The notes under the pieces are model-generated. The model was given only the letters and a program-made list of their open reading frames with translations, did no database searches and was not told the DNA's origin. A stretch of DNA of 64,000 nt from Phallus indusiatus. Lineage: Eukaryota; Basidiomycota; Agaricomycetes; Phallales; Phallaceae. The translations under genes were made by a program, and so were the position numbers. The stretch lies in assembly GCA_027605045.1 (NCBI GenBank), contig JAQFWX010000044.1, positions 330,111 to 394,110 of the forward strand. Direction: 5' to 3'. Positions 46,179 to 57,783 of this stretch are shown in pieces. Position 1 is the first letter of the stretch, and every line of letters starts with the position of its first letter.

Positions 46179-49100
46179 TCAAACACTTTGCTCTTTCTCA
46201 AAAACATACAAATAAGCCAACTTCTTCAATTGTTCAACGCTTTCATGATCAGCTTTAACGACCTTCTCATCATTGAAAAGTACCCATCCTCTATCGGTCC
46301 GGATATGTGCGACATAGTGCCCGGAGTGGACTGAAGGGCCTTTATGAGATATAAATGCCTTTAGGCGATACGTCGCTGGAAGGACTGTTGAACCGCCAAT
46401 TAAGGCTGATGCTGGTGTCGTCGGCGGGTTAGATGAATCAACTAGGGTTATATCTTCCCCTATATCATCAGGATGACTGAACAACCACTCCACAGCGCGT
46501 TCCATATCACCTCCCTTTCGAACAGCAATTTATTAGTTTCCAGGATCAATAAGCGTGAACAAGCTGGTGACCAACCGTCTCCCTGAGTGCTTTTTGAGCT
46601 TGAGCAGTTGTAAATCCCATGTCAGCCAATAACGAGATCTGCTCAGAGGACATAGTTGGTGCATCGTCAGCGCGAGAGGTGGATAGGTTTATAGGCTGAT
46701 CGATATCTGGTGTTGAAAAAAGTAAATTAATATATGACATGATACGAACTTCAAAACTTGCCTGGATCTTCCATATGCACAAATAACCACTCCATAGCCG
46801 CTTCAGGATCACTGTTACCGGTAGCGAGCAAGGCCTTTTGACATCTGACAAGGGGGAAACCCATAGCCTGTAGTTGTTCAAGAGCTGCTTCATTGAACGA
46901 GGGCTCTAGACACTGGTTTTCAGGAAGACTCAAAAAGCGATCAAGAATAAACTAAGACCTTTCGGGACTGATCTGTTTTCCGATTCGACATCTTCCGGAA
47001 GTATGTCCTCTTCGTCGTGTTTGATATTGCTACCAAAATATCTATCTAATACGATGACATCGTCGGTTGGTAGCTGAACAGGGATATCTGTGCCGAGAAT
47101 TATGGATGAGTATGGGTTTTTTTAGTCGCTGGGGTAGGCTCATTTACCCAATTTGGTAGGTACCCAAGCGATAAGCTGGAACTTTTTGGCGTGAATCACG
47201 AGAACATCCGGGAATGTAGCAAAAAGAATTTGTCTAATGAAGAATGATGAAATTTCGCAAAAACAAACATGACCGCGACACACTTTTTGGCCAAAACATT
47301 CCGCTTACACCGATCGCATCGGTATTCAATGTTTTCGACACCTAGGGCATGGGAAATGCAGTCTGAAAGTTCGACGCTAGCATATTTAATTTTTCCGTCT
47401 TCATCTTTTCCTAGTTCCTTGGCTTCGACTCCAACACTTAATAAATCATGCTCATCCACACGATATCTGACGCCATGGCAATCAGCGCACTCCAAACGTT
47501 GTCGCATACCGAATCTAAAAGCATCAGTGGCATCAAACACCGTGCTTCCGGCTGTTCGGCGACGTGCTTGTTGACGCAGTGTTTTCAAAAGATGTGCCAA
47601 GAACTCTTCAGCGTCCTGTTGTCTCATAGTTGCGAATTCCGCATGTCCGCGTCCGACTAGATCTTTGAACATGTTTGGTTTCAGGCCATCTTGAAATACT
47701 GGAGGTGGAATCGAGTTGGTGGAGGGATCGGTATCTGATGTTGCTGCTTCGGCGACAGCTGTATAGCCACTTGGGCTTGTAGTATTCAAATTCGAGCGTG
47801 CGACCGAATATCTTCCACTAAGCAAACCGTCTGCCATTTTACGCATTTGACAGTCTATACAGTTTGCAGGGAGAGGTTCGGTACATTCTCGCGCATGATC
47901 GTAGAAAGAATCGAAGTATTGGCTCTTGAAGCTGGGTAAAGAAAACAGCATCTGAAGTGTCGAAGCCATATAACAACTAGGTGACGCAGATTGTAAAAAA
48001 AACCGTCACTGACCAATACATCGCTTACCTATTTCCGAGATTTTTTAAACCAGTCAAACCCGGCCCAAATATAGGCTCCAGAGCTTTGCCATCTTCTCCA
48101 GTCAGACTGAAATCGAACTTCATATTCTGTTCAATTTGCTGGGATAGAAAGTTAAGGGAGAACCGTCTCAAAATTGGTACCAGTCACTTACCAGTTCCGT
48201 CAGACTTTTTTGAGTTTTTGTTTGGGTAGCGATGTTAATGCCGAAATTCGCCAAATGATGGGCGAGGTTAGGATCAAGCTTGGAATCCCCGCATTTATAA
48301 CAGAAGATGTCTAAGTTTTAGGATCAATGGAATACAAAGACAAGCTATAATTCTGGTTGACCTGCATTGCCTTCTGGGGTTATCGTTCCTAACTTGACAG
48401 CAATTGGATGGCTCGATTCTTCATAATGTTGAAGACCGTGACCATTCCCATCTAGTCCACCGAATTGCTTTCTGCCGCAGCCAAGGGACCCACATGTCAG
48501 GCACAGCCAAAGATTGTCCTTGAGATCACACTTTGCGCATTGTGCAAGGCCTGCGGGAATGGGGTTAAATCAAAGTGACGACGATCAAATCTAATTGTGA
48601 TTCACCCGATGAAGGTATAGGCGCGGACTGGTATTGCTGCAGCATCAGGGCATGCTCACAGGTTGCTATTTCTTCTTCCCAGGACTTAACTTCTGATTGA
48701 CGTGCCGAGGACATGGACTCCATGACGGCCGTTGAGAGTCGCTGTACCTATGGTGTAAAGTTGCAAGGATTTCAGGAGCAAAACATCTAATCGTCTCACT
48801 TCCGCATCGCTAGATAACTCGGGCATTAATCTTCCATTACTATCGCATGCCCAACATCGGACAGTGGTTTCGAATTCATATTCATCATCTTCTCGCTCTT
48901 CAATGACGGCAATTTTCTTCAGGGGAGGACCGCTGCTATCCTACAAATCGGAGCGAAATTTCAATATGGGAATGCCGGTGAACACTTAAAGCCACATACT
49001 CGTCGAGAAGATGGTTTGAATTTTCGACGAATGTTGAGCGAGAAAGGATGATTGGTTTTCTGAAAATGTAACTGGGCGTGTTTTCGACCTTCATCTAGTC

Positions 49101-49308
49101 CGAAACATCCACCATTGAAACATGAAAGGCAGACGTCTATGCCTTCAGCCAGATCCTATTAGATTTCGTAAAAAAAGAGGAAGGGGAAGAGGCAGATAAA
49201 GTCATACTTGATTGTCAAAACATTGAGTACATTCCTCTCGATGAACTGATTGGCTTAAGCGAGGGTTTGAGAGTGTTTTTAGCAGAGCAATATGAGTGCA
49301 AACCATAA
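46179..49308 (-). CDS. UBP14: Ubiquitin carboxyl-terminal hydrolase Ubp14 (USP5/isopeptidase T type)
   Basis: Disassembles free unanchored polyubiquitin chains. It starts at ATG 49308 (MVCTHIALLKTLSNPRLSQS). The first zinc-finger region has REECTQCFDNQ and CFDGGCFGLDEGRKHAQLHF. The UBP zinc finger is CAKCDLKDNLWLCLTCGSLG, CGRKQFGGLDGNGHGLQHYE and HPIAVKLGTITPEGNADIFC. The catalytic domain has the Cys box LTGLKNLGNSCYMASTLQML, QQDAEEFLAHLL and the His box GPSVHSGHYVAHIRTDRGWV with the YVFEKEQ end. Two UBA domains lie inside it (ALEQLQAMGFPLVRCQKALL and QISLLADMGFTTAQAQKALR), as in the family. About ten short introns. The stop is at 46179. Confidence 0.96.
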
Positions 49309-49647
49309 AATCCGCTTTCTATGACGCATCTGCTGTGACTAATGGCTGTCACACTTAGTAGTATCGTTTCATATTCCCGTGACTCTGAAAAATATATGTA
49401 CTAGACAGTATTTTGATGGAGCAGCAAAACTAGAGGATTAAATGGGGGCTGATAGCACAATATAGACTCTATGGACAAGACAGATTCGCTCGTCCAGGCC
49501 AACATTGAGCACGCCCAGAAATATCCCGTTCTAATTCATAAAATTATAAACGAAACAAAGCGAAAAAGAAAAGAATTGTCTTCACCTGCATGACTTAGAA
49601 ATCTCGCTGGTACTCATTACATCTACATTTCCTGTTTAACTTGTACA
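49309..49647. other. Intergenic region
   Basis: It separates two minus-strand genes, the UBP14 start and the QTRT2 stop. It should hold the UBP14 promoter. No repeat or RNA gene is seen. Confidence 0.5.
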
Positions 49648-51359
49648 CTAGGAACTTTCTTTTGTATCCACCATTTGGGTATTAGCAGTCTCAGCACGCT
49701 CTCTAGCCAGACGGCCTTTTCCTCGAGCCAGATCAACAGTGGTCCAGCTCGCCTTAGCTATGTCTAAAATTTCCAGCTCAGAATCATATGCCTTTTCGAA
49801 AAGGGATACTGCCTCGTCGAATGCGGCCGGATCCGACTCATTTGTCAAAAACTCCCTAACGTCTCTCAAAAATGAGTCCAAAATCGTGATGTTGTGCATA
49901 GTCAGCAATGTATGAGCCGACATTTCGTGTGTATGTAGCAGGTGGTGGATGTAAGCTCGTGTATAGGGGGGTGCAATTTCAGACCCTGCTTCCGTTTGCG
50001 GTGCTTCTGCCAGGCAGTGTTGAAGGGGTCTATTAGTCCAGGTTGGTGTACATGCTGGACACAGGCAGACATTAGTTAGTTTCCAAGCGCTTCCTGCGCT
50101 TTGTTGTTTTGAAAACTCCAAGCCATCAAGAAACAGATCTGAAAGTCTGCTGAAGTCGTTTGCAAATTTTGCATCGTAGAGGTTATGCCCGACCTGACGT
50201 GTTGAAACCGAGGACATGGGTGCCGGAAACTTGAAATCTAAAGCCACTCCCCAGTCGGCAGCTTTCTGAGCCCAGAGAGAGTCGAACAATTCAACACCGA
50301 CATCCCTGATTAATATTAATATTTCATGAGGAGAAAGGGTTGTGTTGACTAATCGAGGTTTGTTCGGTGTAAGGTTCCGGAGGGATGCTCTGAGTAGTGG
50401 TGAAAGCGAACTGGTGAATATTGGGCGATAGATTGACGTACACGCCGGGTTGCTCAAATCTGCGCAAAGAGACTGTCTCAAAGGAAGGAGATCCAAGCTA
50501 TAACCAGTCACTCCGGCATCCAGATTATCCAGTAAAATCTGTTCCTTATCTTTAGTGTCTAAGGGTTCTAGAAGTAATGCCGCAAACGCCGACCGAGCTG
50601 CCTCGTTTATTCCACCAACCATGGGTAAAAACACGTTCATTCGAGGCGCAGCAGTACCAGCCTCTACTGATTTCAGAAGGTCGAGAAGATATCGTCCGGA
50701 ACGCTCGATACTCTTGGTCAGACGCTTCTGCGAATAGGGTGGAGGGGTGAATGGTATATCTGATAAAGGAAAGATGATATCCGGCAGAACTGCAGAAACG
50801 TATGACTTATAATCTTGTGCTGTAACCTTGACGGTACCGAAATGAAATGCAATATTATATAGGGTCGCACGTAGAGCTTACCTTGCGGGCCCCGCGAGAG
50901 GTTTCCGCAGTTACAAAAAAGTTTCCATTAGCAGGCATTTCTCGCCCACTTGCAGGATCTCGAAGAGACATTGACAGAACATGAGACGAAGACGGAAACC
51001 CTAGAAATGTATGTAACGGATATAATCCCTTCTGTGAAGTAGGGGCGGGAGGATCTATCTGTAAACTTCAAACGAAGGATAAACACGATGTGAGAATAAG
51101 AAACGGAAAAAGCAACGTACAATGACTCAAACGGTACATGTATCCATTTGATGGCAGTTGTCCTGCGGACATTATCGTTGCTCAGATGCGTTACGACGCC
51201 TCGAGTAGTCGTGCAAATTATGTTAGGTGTGGGTATGTTGACTTTTATGCCATTATCAGTTATGGGTCTTGTAATGGTGATGTTTCCGAGTCTAGGGCCA
51301 AATTTCTCGGCAGGACCAGAATGAAGTTCAAAATCGAACTTGGGAACGGAGGCAGACAT
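49648..51359 (-). CDS. QTRT2: Queuine tRNA-ribosyltransferase accessory subunit 2
   Basis: In eukaryotes QTRT2 pairs with catalytic QTRT1 to put queuine at the anticodon wobble base of GUN tRNAs. The start is ATG 51359 (MSASVPKFDFELHSGPAEKF). The next segments show LGNITITRPITDNGIKVNIP and PHPLxTFLGFPS-type sequence. The large exon has FLPMVGGINEAARSAFAALL and DNLDAGVTGYSLDLLPL. The TGT zinc site is CLCPACTPTW (C-x-C-x2-C) with its His in RAYIHHLLHTHEMSAHTLLT then MHNI. LFDSLWAQKAADWGVALDF fits the non-catalytic subunit. The C-terminal end is ARERAETANTQMVDTKESS. Queuine must come from outside, since eukaryotes do not make it. The start is 68 bp from that of CCT7 on the other strand. Confidence 0.9.
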
Positions 51360-51427
51360 TATTATGCCGTAGTGCCGGGGTAACGTGTCGTCACAGATTT
51401 CTTTTCGACACTCTCTTGCGCCAAGTC
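51360..51427. promoter_or_regulatory. Shared bidirectional promoter between QTRT2 and CCT7
   Basis: Only 68 bases lie between the two start codons, which face away from each other. Both 5' UTRs and core promoters must overlap here or extend into the neighbouring genes. Confidence 0.6.
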
Positions 51428-53398
51428 ATGCAGCGACTTCCGGTGAGTTTTTTGCCTTCCACTTCTCGTGCTAGCCTTCTCATTACTGTCCCGTTAGGCA
51501 CCTACTGTTGTTCTCCTTCGCGAAGGAACAGACACATCGCAGGGCAAGCCTCAGCTGCTCTCTAATATTTCAGCATGTCTAGCCATCGCTGATACTTTAG
51601 CAACTACGCTTGGTCCAAGAGGAATGGATAAGCTAATTGTGAATGATCGTGGAGAGGCCCAAATTACGAACGATGGTGCCACAATACTAAAATTATTGGA
51701 TATTGTTCATCCGGCAGCAAAAACTCTCGTCGACATCGCTCGGGCTCAGGATGCAGAAGTTGGAGATGGCACAACTAGTGTCGTTCTGCTGGCGGCTCAA
51801 ATATTAAAAGAAATTCGCGAACTTATTGAAGAGGATGTTAGTCCACACATCATAATGAAAGGGCTTCGAAAGGCCGCGCAACTAGTACGTCAATATTTTT
51901 CGCTGTATTGGTCACAACTTTTATTCAATCATCTCATCACAGTCAATCGGCCGCATCAAAGAAATTCAAATTTCTGTTGATAAATCGGACCCAAAGTACG
52001 TAACGTTTTGCGGTGCGGTTCTTCGTGATTTTTTGACACTCTATGTCGCCAGACATTTTCATTCTCTTCTGTTGAAATGTGCAGCAACATCTATGTCCTC
52101 AAAATTAATTCAAGCCCAGACACCCTTTTTTTCCGCGATGGCCGTCGATGCTGTACTGTCGTTGGATCAAGATGACCTGGATGAAAATTTGATTGGAATC
52201 AAAAAAGTTCCCGGCGGCGGTATGCAAGACTCGATTCTTGTACGCGGAGTATCCTTCAAGAAAACGTTCACATATGCTGGTGCTGAGCAACAACCCAAAC
52301 TATTTAAAAACCCTTTAATTCTCTGTCTGAATGTTGAGTTGGAACTAAAAGCTGAAAAGGACAACGCGGAGGTGCGCATTGAGCAAGTTTCTGAATATCA
52401 AGCAATTGTGGATGCCGAATGGGAAATCATATATCGGAAACTGGAGGCTATCGAAAAGACAGGCGCCAAGGTTGTTCTCAGCAGATTGCCAATTGGCGAT
52501 CTTGCCACCCAGTGGTTTGCGGACCGCGATATTTTCTGCGCCGGCCGTGTCCCTGCTGACGATTTAAAACGCGTAACTCAGGCCGTAGGCGGCTCTATTC
52601 AAAGCACTTGCTCGGATATCACACAAGACCAGCTTGGAACATGTGGACTTTTTGAGGAAAGGCAGATTGGTGGAGAGCGGTTTAATATTTTTGAAGACTG
52701 CCCAAAGGCCAAGACGTGCACACTGATTCTCAGAGGTGGTGCAGAACAGTTTATTGAAGAAGTGGAGCGTAGTCTTCACGATGCCATCATGGTCGTAAAA
52801 CGTGCTGTTCGCAGCGGCGATATTGTTGCAGGTGGAGGGGCCATTGAGGTAAAGTATAATATGAGTTACATTCGCGTCAAGTATATCTGATTACAGAATG
52901 TGTTGTTTTTTCTAGATGGAACTTTCCGCGTACGTTCGGAAACATTCTTTAACTATAACTGGGAATCAACAATTCGTTCTTTCGGCGTTTGCACGTGCCC
53001 TGGAAATCATTCCTCGTCAGATCTCCGACAACGCTGGCTTGGACTCCATGGACGTGCTAAATAAACTGCGGATGCGACACGCCAAAGGAGATCGATGGGC
53101 TGGCATTGACGTAGATGGTGCTGAAAGCATTCGCAATAATTTGGATGCGTTTGTTTGGGAGCCGAGCTTGGTCAAAATAAATGCCATTAACAGTGCCGTG
53201 GAGGCTGCATGTCTCATTCTCAGTGTGGATGAGACCGTAAAAAATCCACAAAGTGAACAGGTCTGTACATCCAAATACTCACGTTGGACTTGCGCTTAAT
53301 TTTTTTTTCTCCCATAGCCATCACCTGGCCCTCGCGCCCCTCCGGGAGCCGCAGCTCGAGCACTTCGGCCTCGTGGTAGAGGCGCGCCGCGTCGATGA
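51428..53398 (+). CDS. CCT7: T-complex protein 1 subunit eta (CCT7)
   Basis: A subunit of the cytosolic CCT/TRiC chaperonin that folds actin and tubulin. Exon 1 is only MQRLP, joined across an intron to [20 protein letters not shown]. The ATP site shows [40 protein letters not shown] and [20 protein letters not shown]. Introns at about 51882-51943 and 51996-52054 lead to [20 protein letters not shown]. The eta-specific run is [20 protein letters not shown], then [20 protein letters not shown]. Next come [40 protein letters not shown] and [18 protein letters not shown]. The last exon encodes an Arg/Pro/Ala-rich tail ([18 protein letters not shown], then RGRGAPRR), comparable to the Gly-Arg tail of other eta subunits. 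Confidence 0.96.
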
Positions 53399-53857
53399 AA
53401 TAGTCTGTTCTAAACTTGTAGAAATTATAGCTAGCATTTCAAAATAATACTTACGATAGATATCACATATCGTATTTGATATATACATTGCGATGGATGT
53501 TACATAGAAAGAGAAGTTCTGTTGGCTGTTGGTGGAGTACATGTAGAGTTTGATAGTAACGCCGACCCACTATCGAAAAGGTGTCGCCACAGCGCGCGGC
53601 GGCTTACGTTGACACTAAACTAGCTCCCAACGCAATTTACTATCGTTTATGCTTATGACCCAACTCTTGCTGCGTGGTAATTTTGTCAAATGTTCCTGAC
53701 TTCATATGACTGATAAACGAATTTTACGATCGAATGCCGTATGACTAGACTGTTCCGCCAACCTCAAGAGCCCGGTATGAATATGGGTAACCCATCAGGG
53801 TTAGAAATACTGTCAAATTGTATTATATTGTTCAATTGTACAATCACATCGTGCTTC
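53399..53857. other. Convergent 3' intergenic region
   Basis: It lies between the CCT7 stop and the WW-protein stop. It is AT-rich with no recognised gene. Confidence 0.5.
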
Positions 53858-54732
53858 TTATGTACGAAGCCAAGCAGTTTTCGCAATCTTTTTCATTCGT
53901 TTTTGCTCCTTGAACCGCTCCTATTACGTTTTGAGTAAGTAGTACTACTGCGCGAGAAAAATAACACACTTACCAAATCCTTCTTCGTTGGACGCTTCCT
54001 CTTTTTACCATTCATAGATTCCTCCTCGTAGCGCTGTTCTAATTCCGCCTCCCATGCATTAACATCAAAGTACACTGAACTCATACGCTTCGCCCGCTCA
54101 GCTTCAGAAAGGAATGATGGATCTCGGCCATCTACGCGAGTAAAAGCACCCGTTCTCGAGTTGAACTTTGCTGCAAATGCTCCGGATGGGGTAGCTCCCG
54201 GTGCTATAAGTGTCGGATCGAGATGCGCAAGAGATGGATCAATCCCAGCAGCTTCTGCGGCGGCGTACAAAGCAGCGGTAGATGAGGAGGAACTACTCGC
54301 TTCGTTACTGGTATTACTACCCGGTTGTGGCTGAATAGGATTTATCCACGTAGTCTCTTGTGTTCGCGGATTGTAGAAGTAATAAGCATTATGTTGTGGT
54401 GACCAAATTGCTTGCCAGTCCCCCGCAATCGCTGACGCAGCGCTGTTACTGACTTGGACAGTTTCTTGAGTGGAATTTGCATCTGTCCTTCCGGTCTTAT
54501 CACCTTCAACATTCTCCTCTTCCTCTTCTTGATTTCCCTCCTTGTCATCGTCATTGTCGCCGTCGTCTTGACTATCCTGGTCTTCTTGGTCTTGATCTTG
54601 CTCGCTTCCTTTGGGATCCGTTTCCGGCGTATCTACATGTGAATCAAGCCCAGCTTGAGAATTTGACGCCTTGGGTGCATCATCTCCTCCAAATTCAACA
54701 ACAGAAGTCTCCCGAGAATTACCACTTGACAT
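53858..54732 (-). CDS. WW-domain protein, acidic, uncharacterised
   Basis: I start at ATG 54732 (MSSGNSRETSVVEFGGDDAP); an in-frame ATG at 54771 is also possible. After an extremely acidic region of Asp, Glu and Gln (about residues 35-80) there is one WW domain: DWQAIWSPQHNAYYFYNPRT then QETTWINP, with both Trp and the Tyr cluster. An Ala/Ser linker is followed by a conserved-looking block, AKFNSRTGAFTRVDGRDPSF and NAWEAELEQRYEEES. A short intron (about 53990-53937) joins KKDL to ERFKEQKRMKKIAKTAWLRT. The basic C-terminus and WW domain suggest a nuclear role such as splicing or transcription; this is inference. Confidence 0.75.
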
Positions 54733-55559
54733 CGCTGTAATTTGGTTTGAGAGCACTCGACGACGCGGCAAGTCCCAAGCCTATAAATTCAAACTCAGTC
54801 TGAAAGATCACTCATCTGATCCGTCCTGATTGTCATTGCTTGATGAGGTACTGAAAAGTTCTTCTTGAAAGGTGTATATATTAAATATAAGTGGAGAAAT
54901 AGCGGACATTTTGTAGACTAGCAAAAGAATCCTCAGTGTTAAGAAACAACTAATGTATTAATAGCGAATCGAACCTAGTAAAATGACGGGAAGTGATTAA
55001 TTAATACTGCTTACTCCTCAGTGTTAAGAAACAGCTGGGGAGACGCAAGATCGATGGAATGAAAGTTTTATATACTGAGGGCTCAAAAGAAAAGGAAATT
55101 GCAATTACTTTCAGCGAAGGGTCAAGATTATGTAATGTGGGACAACTCTTAACAGCCTTTGGAAATGACCGGGACCCTTCGTGGAGCTTGATCGATAGTC
55201 ACTACTCGAGTCGGCAAGGATTGTGGTCTTCTTAAAGCTTCCTCGCTACGAATAAGCCCATATGCCAATATCTCGTATCGTATCGCCATATGTCGCTTCG
55301 CTGTCATTACACTATAACGTAACTTTTCACACCGACTCGCATGGATCTGACCCGCAGGATATTCGACAGTTGGTTGAAGATAACAGCGCTGAGCATGTGA
55401 GCTACTCAACGGCAGAACGTACAGCGGTTCATGCCGATAGAACCTCTATTTGTGATTCGGGCATACGCGAAAAATACATTCTTAAACCAGAACGATTAAT
55501 ATTTTAATGGAGTAACACGCGAGTTCCCAGTTTCCCAAGCTTGCTTCATTGTTCTCAAC
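54733..55559. other. Intergenic region with a short direct repeat
   Basis: About 830 bases between the divergent WW-protein and amidase genes. A 19-bp identical direct repeat (tcctcagtgttaagaaaca) occurs at 54930-54948 and 55015-55033. Short overlapping frames at 55149-55507 show no domain. Confidence 0.55.
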
Positions 55560-57631
55560 ATGCGGGCTGCAGTGTGGTTGTATTTATCCTGGTTTTCGCT
55601 CTCGAGCTCGTTCAGTTTACCCAATAAACGCGACAGCGAGTCTTCTGGACCAAGCTTTCCAGATTTGTACGAGGCCGGCATTGTGGAGCTACAGAGCGGT
55701 TTAAAAGAAGGTTTATTTACCAGCGTTGATCTTGTGAAGGTACGCAGCTTTGACAAAAATGTAACGAAATAGCATCGAGACTAAGACTTGTCCGGCTTAG
55801 GCATATCTAGCACGCATTGATGAAGTCAATCTACAAGGTGCTGCACTTCGTGCTGTACTAGAAACCAATCCATCTGCGTTGGAAGAAGCAGCCGCGCTTG
55901 ATTTGGAGCGAAAGGAAGTAGGATCCAGAGGAGAATTGCATGGGATTCCTATTCTTGTCAAAGACAACATTGCAACAATTGCGTCGGAGGGAATGAATAC
56001 CACCGCTGGATCGTTTGCCTTGCTCGGTTCGATCGTCCCAAGAGATGCATTTGTGATTTCCCAACTGCGCAAAGCAGGGGCCATAATATTGGGTACTTTC
56101 ATCTTTGATGCGAAACTGAGTATCATCATATATTAATTTCGTCTTCCTCGTAGGCAAAACCAATCCTTCCGAATGGGCCCACTTCCGGGGTAACGTGGCC
56201 TCCGGATGGTCTGGTCGAGGTGGTCAGACGACTAACCCTACTTCGTGAACGCAGACCCCTGTGGCAGTAGTTCTGGATCAGGGGTAGCTGCTGCTATTGG
56301 CTTAGCTACGGTAACACTTGGAACTGAAACAGATGGCAGTATAACCTGTCCTGCCAGTAATAATAATGCGGTCGGGATTAAACCCAGTGTGGGTTTGACC
56401 TCGCGATCTGGAGGTATGTAGGTCGCACAATTTTTTATGATGGTATTTCGCCTGACTTTTCCCCCTTGCAAAGTCGTACCTATTTCCCAAAATCAAGACA
56501 CTGTTGGTCCCATTGTACGATCAGTTACAGATGCAGCCATAGTTCTCGGTGCTATGGCGGGTCGTGATCCCACTGATAACTTTACTCTCGCTCAACCGCC
56601 TGTAGTCCCTGATTATACAAAAGCACTGGATAAGAATGGCTTAAAAGTACGGACCGTTTCAATTTCTCGTAGGATCTGCTAACATAAAGCAGGGAAAACG
56701 GATCGGCATTCCTCGACGCGTTTTTTGAATGACAGTATAACGGGGAATGACCCCAGCGTCAACGTAATTTTCGAACAAGCCTTGGATGTTATTCGATCTC
56801 TGGGTGCAACTGTTGTCGATCCTGCTGATCTACCGAGCGCAGACGAAATTGGCCTTGGTGAAACTACCGGTAGAAACAACGAATCCTTTGTTCTCGATGT
56901 CGATTTTAAAGTATATATTTCATTCCCTGAACTTCGATTTTCTGCTAAATGTCCTCTGATTAAGATTCAACTCAACCAGTATTTTGCTGGACTATTGAAG
57001 AACCCGAGTGGTGTACGAACATTGGCGGCAAGTTTTTTTTTTTAAAAAAAAAAGACTAGCATCTGATCATATCTTTCATCAGGATCTGATAGCATTTGAC
57101 AATGCTAATCCCGCCGAAGAAGAGCCCAAGGGCTTTCAGAGTCAATCGACGTATGTACTAGATCGTTTTTCTAGTTTTGACAGCAATAAGTTATGGTATC
57201 ACGATAGTTTAATTGCGGCAGAAGCGACCACCGGACGAAATGCTACATATACAGCATCCTTAGCAGCAGACCACGAGCTCGGGCGTACTCAGGGTATTGA
57301 TGCGGCACTCAAACAATTCAACTTGGATGCTCTTCTTCTTCCCGCTCCTGGCATTGCCACTGTCCCTGCTGCTATCGCAGGTTATCCAATTGTTACTGTT
57401 CCCCTGGGCTTCTATCCCGACAATGTAACGATTGGTTCAGCAGGGCCCTTGACAGTGTACCCTGCACCCGGCGTGCCGCTGGGACTATCTTTCCTTGGAA
57501 CCGCTTTCGACGAGTTCAACCTCATAACTCTCGCATTTGCATACGAACAAGCGACTCATACAAGACTCGCAAGAAAAGCGTTCCCTGCGGCTATTCCTAG
57601 TACTCAGCTGAGCGACATTGTTAACAAATAG
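55560..57631 (+). CDS. Amidase-signature family enzyme with signal peptide
   Basis: Hydrolyses amide bonds; the substrate is unknown. The N-terminus is a signal peptide (MRAAVWLYLSWFSLSSSFSL). The Ser-cisSer-Lys triad is present: Lys in ELHGIPILVKDNIAT, the Ser-rich loop DPCGSSSGSGVAAAIGLATV and the nucleophile in GTETDGSITCPASNNNAVGI. Other family pieces are LRKAGAIILGKTNPSEWAHF, IKPSVGLTSRSGVVPISQNQ and DTVGPIVRSVTDAAIVLGAM, then GLKGKRIGIPRR. The C-terminal half ends LDALLLPAPGIATVPAAIAG, YPIVTVPLGFYPDN and GVPLGLSFLGTAFDEFNL. Seven or so introns; a homopolymer T/A run at 57033-57051 sits inside one. It probably acts outside the cell or in the secretory route. Confidence 0.93.
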
Positions 57632-57783
57632 GCTGCCTGTATGGTACTTTATTTCGATAGACACCGTACAATAATAAGTTACACGCCACGTATATGAACA
57701 TAATGTATGCAGATGATGAACCAGAAATATCAGTAAACTAAAGTGAGGTAACTGTCGATACCATTGGAAAGAACATCTTAGTT

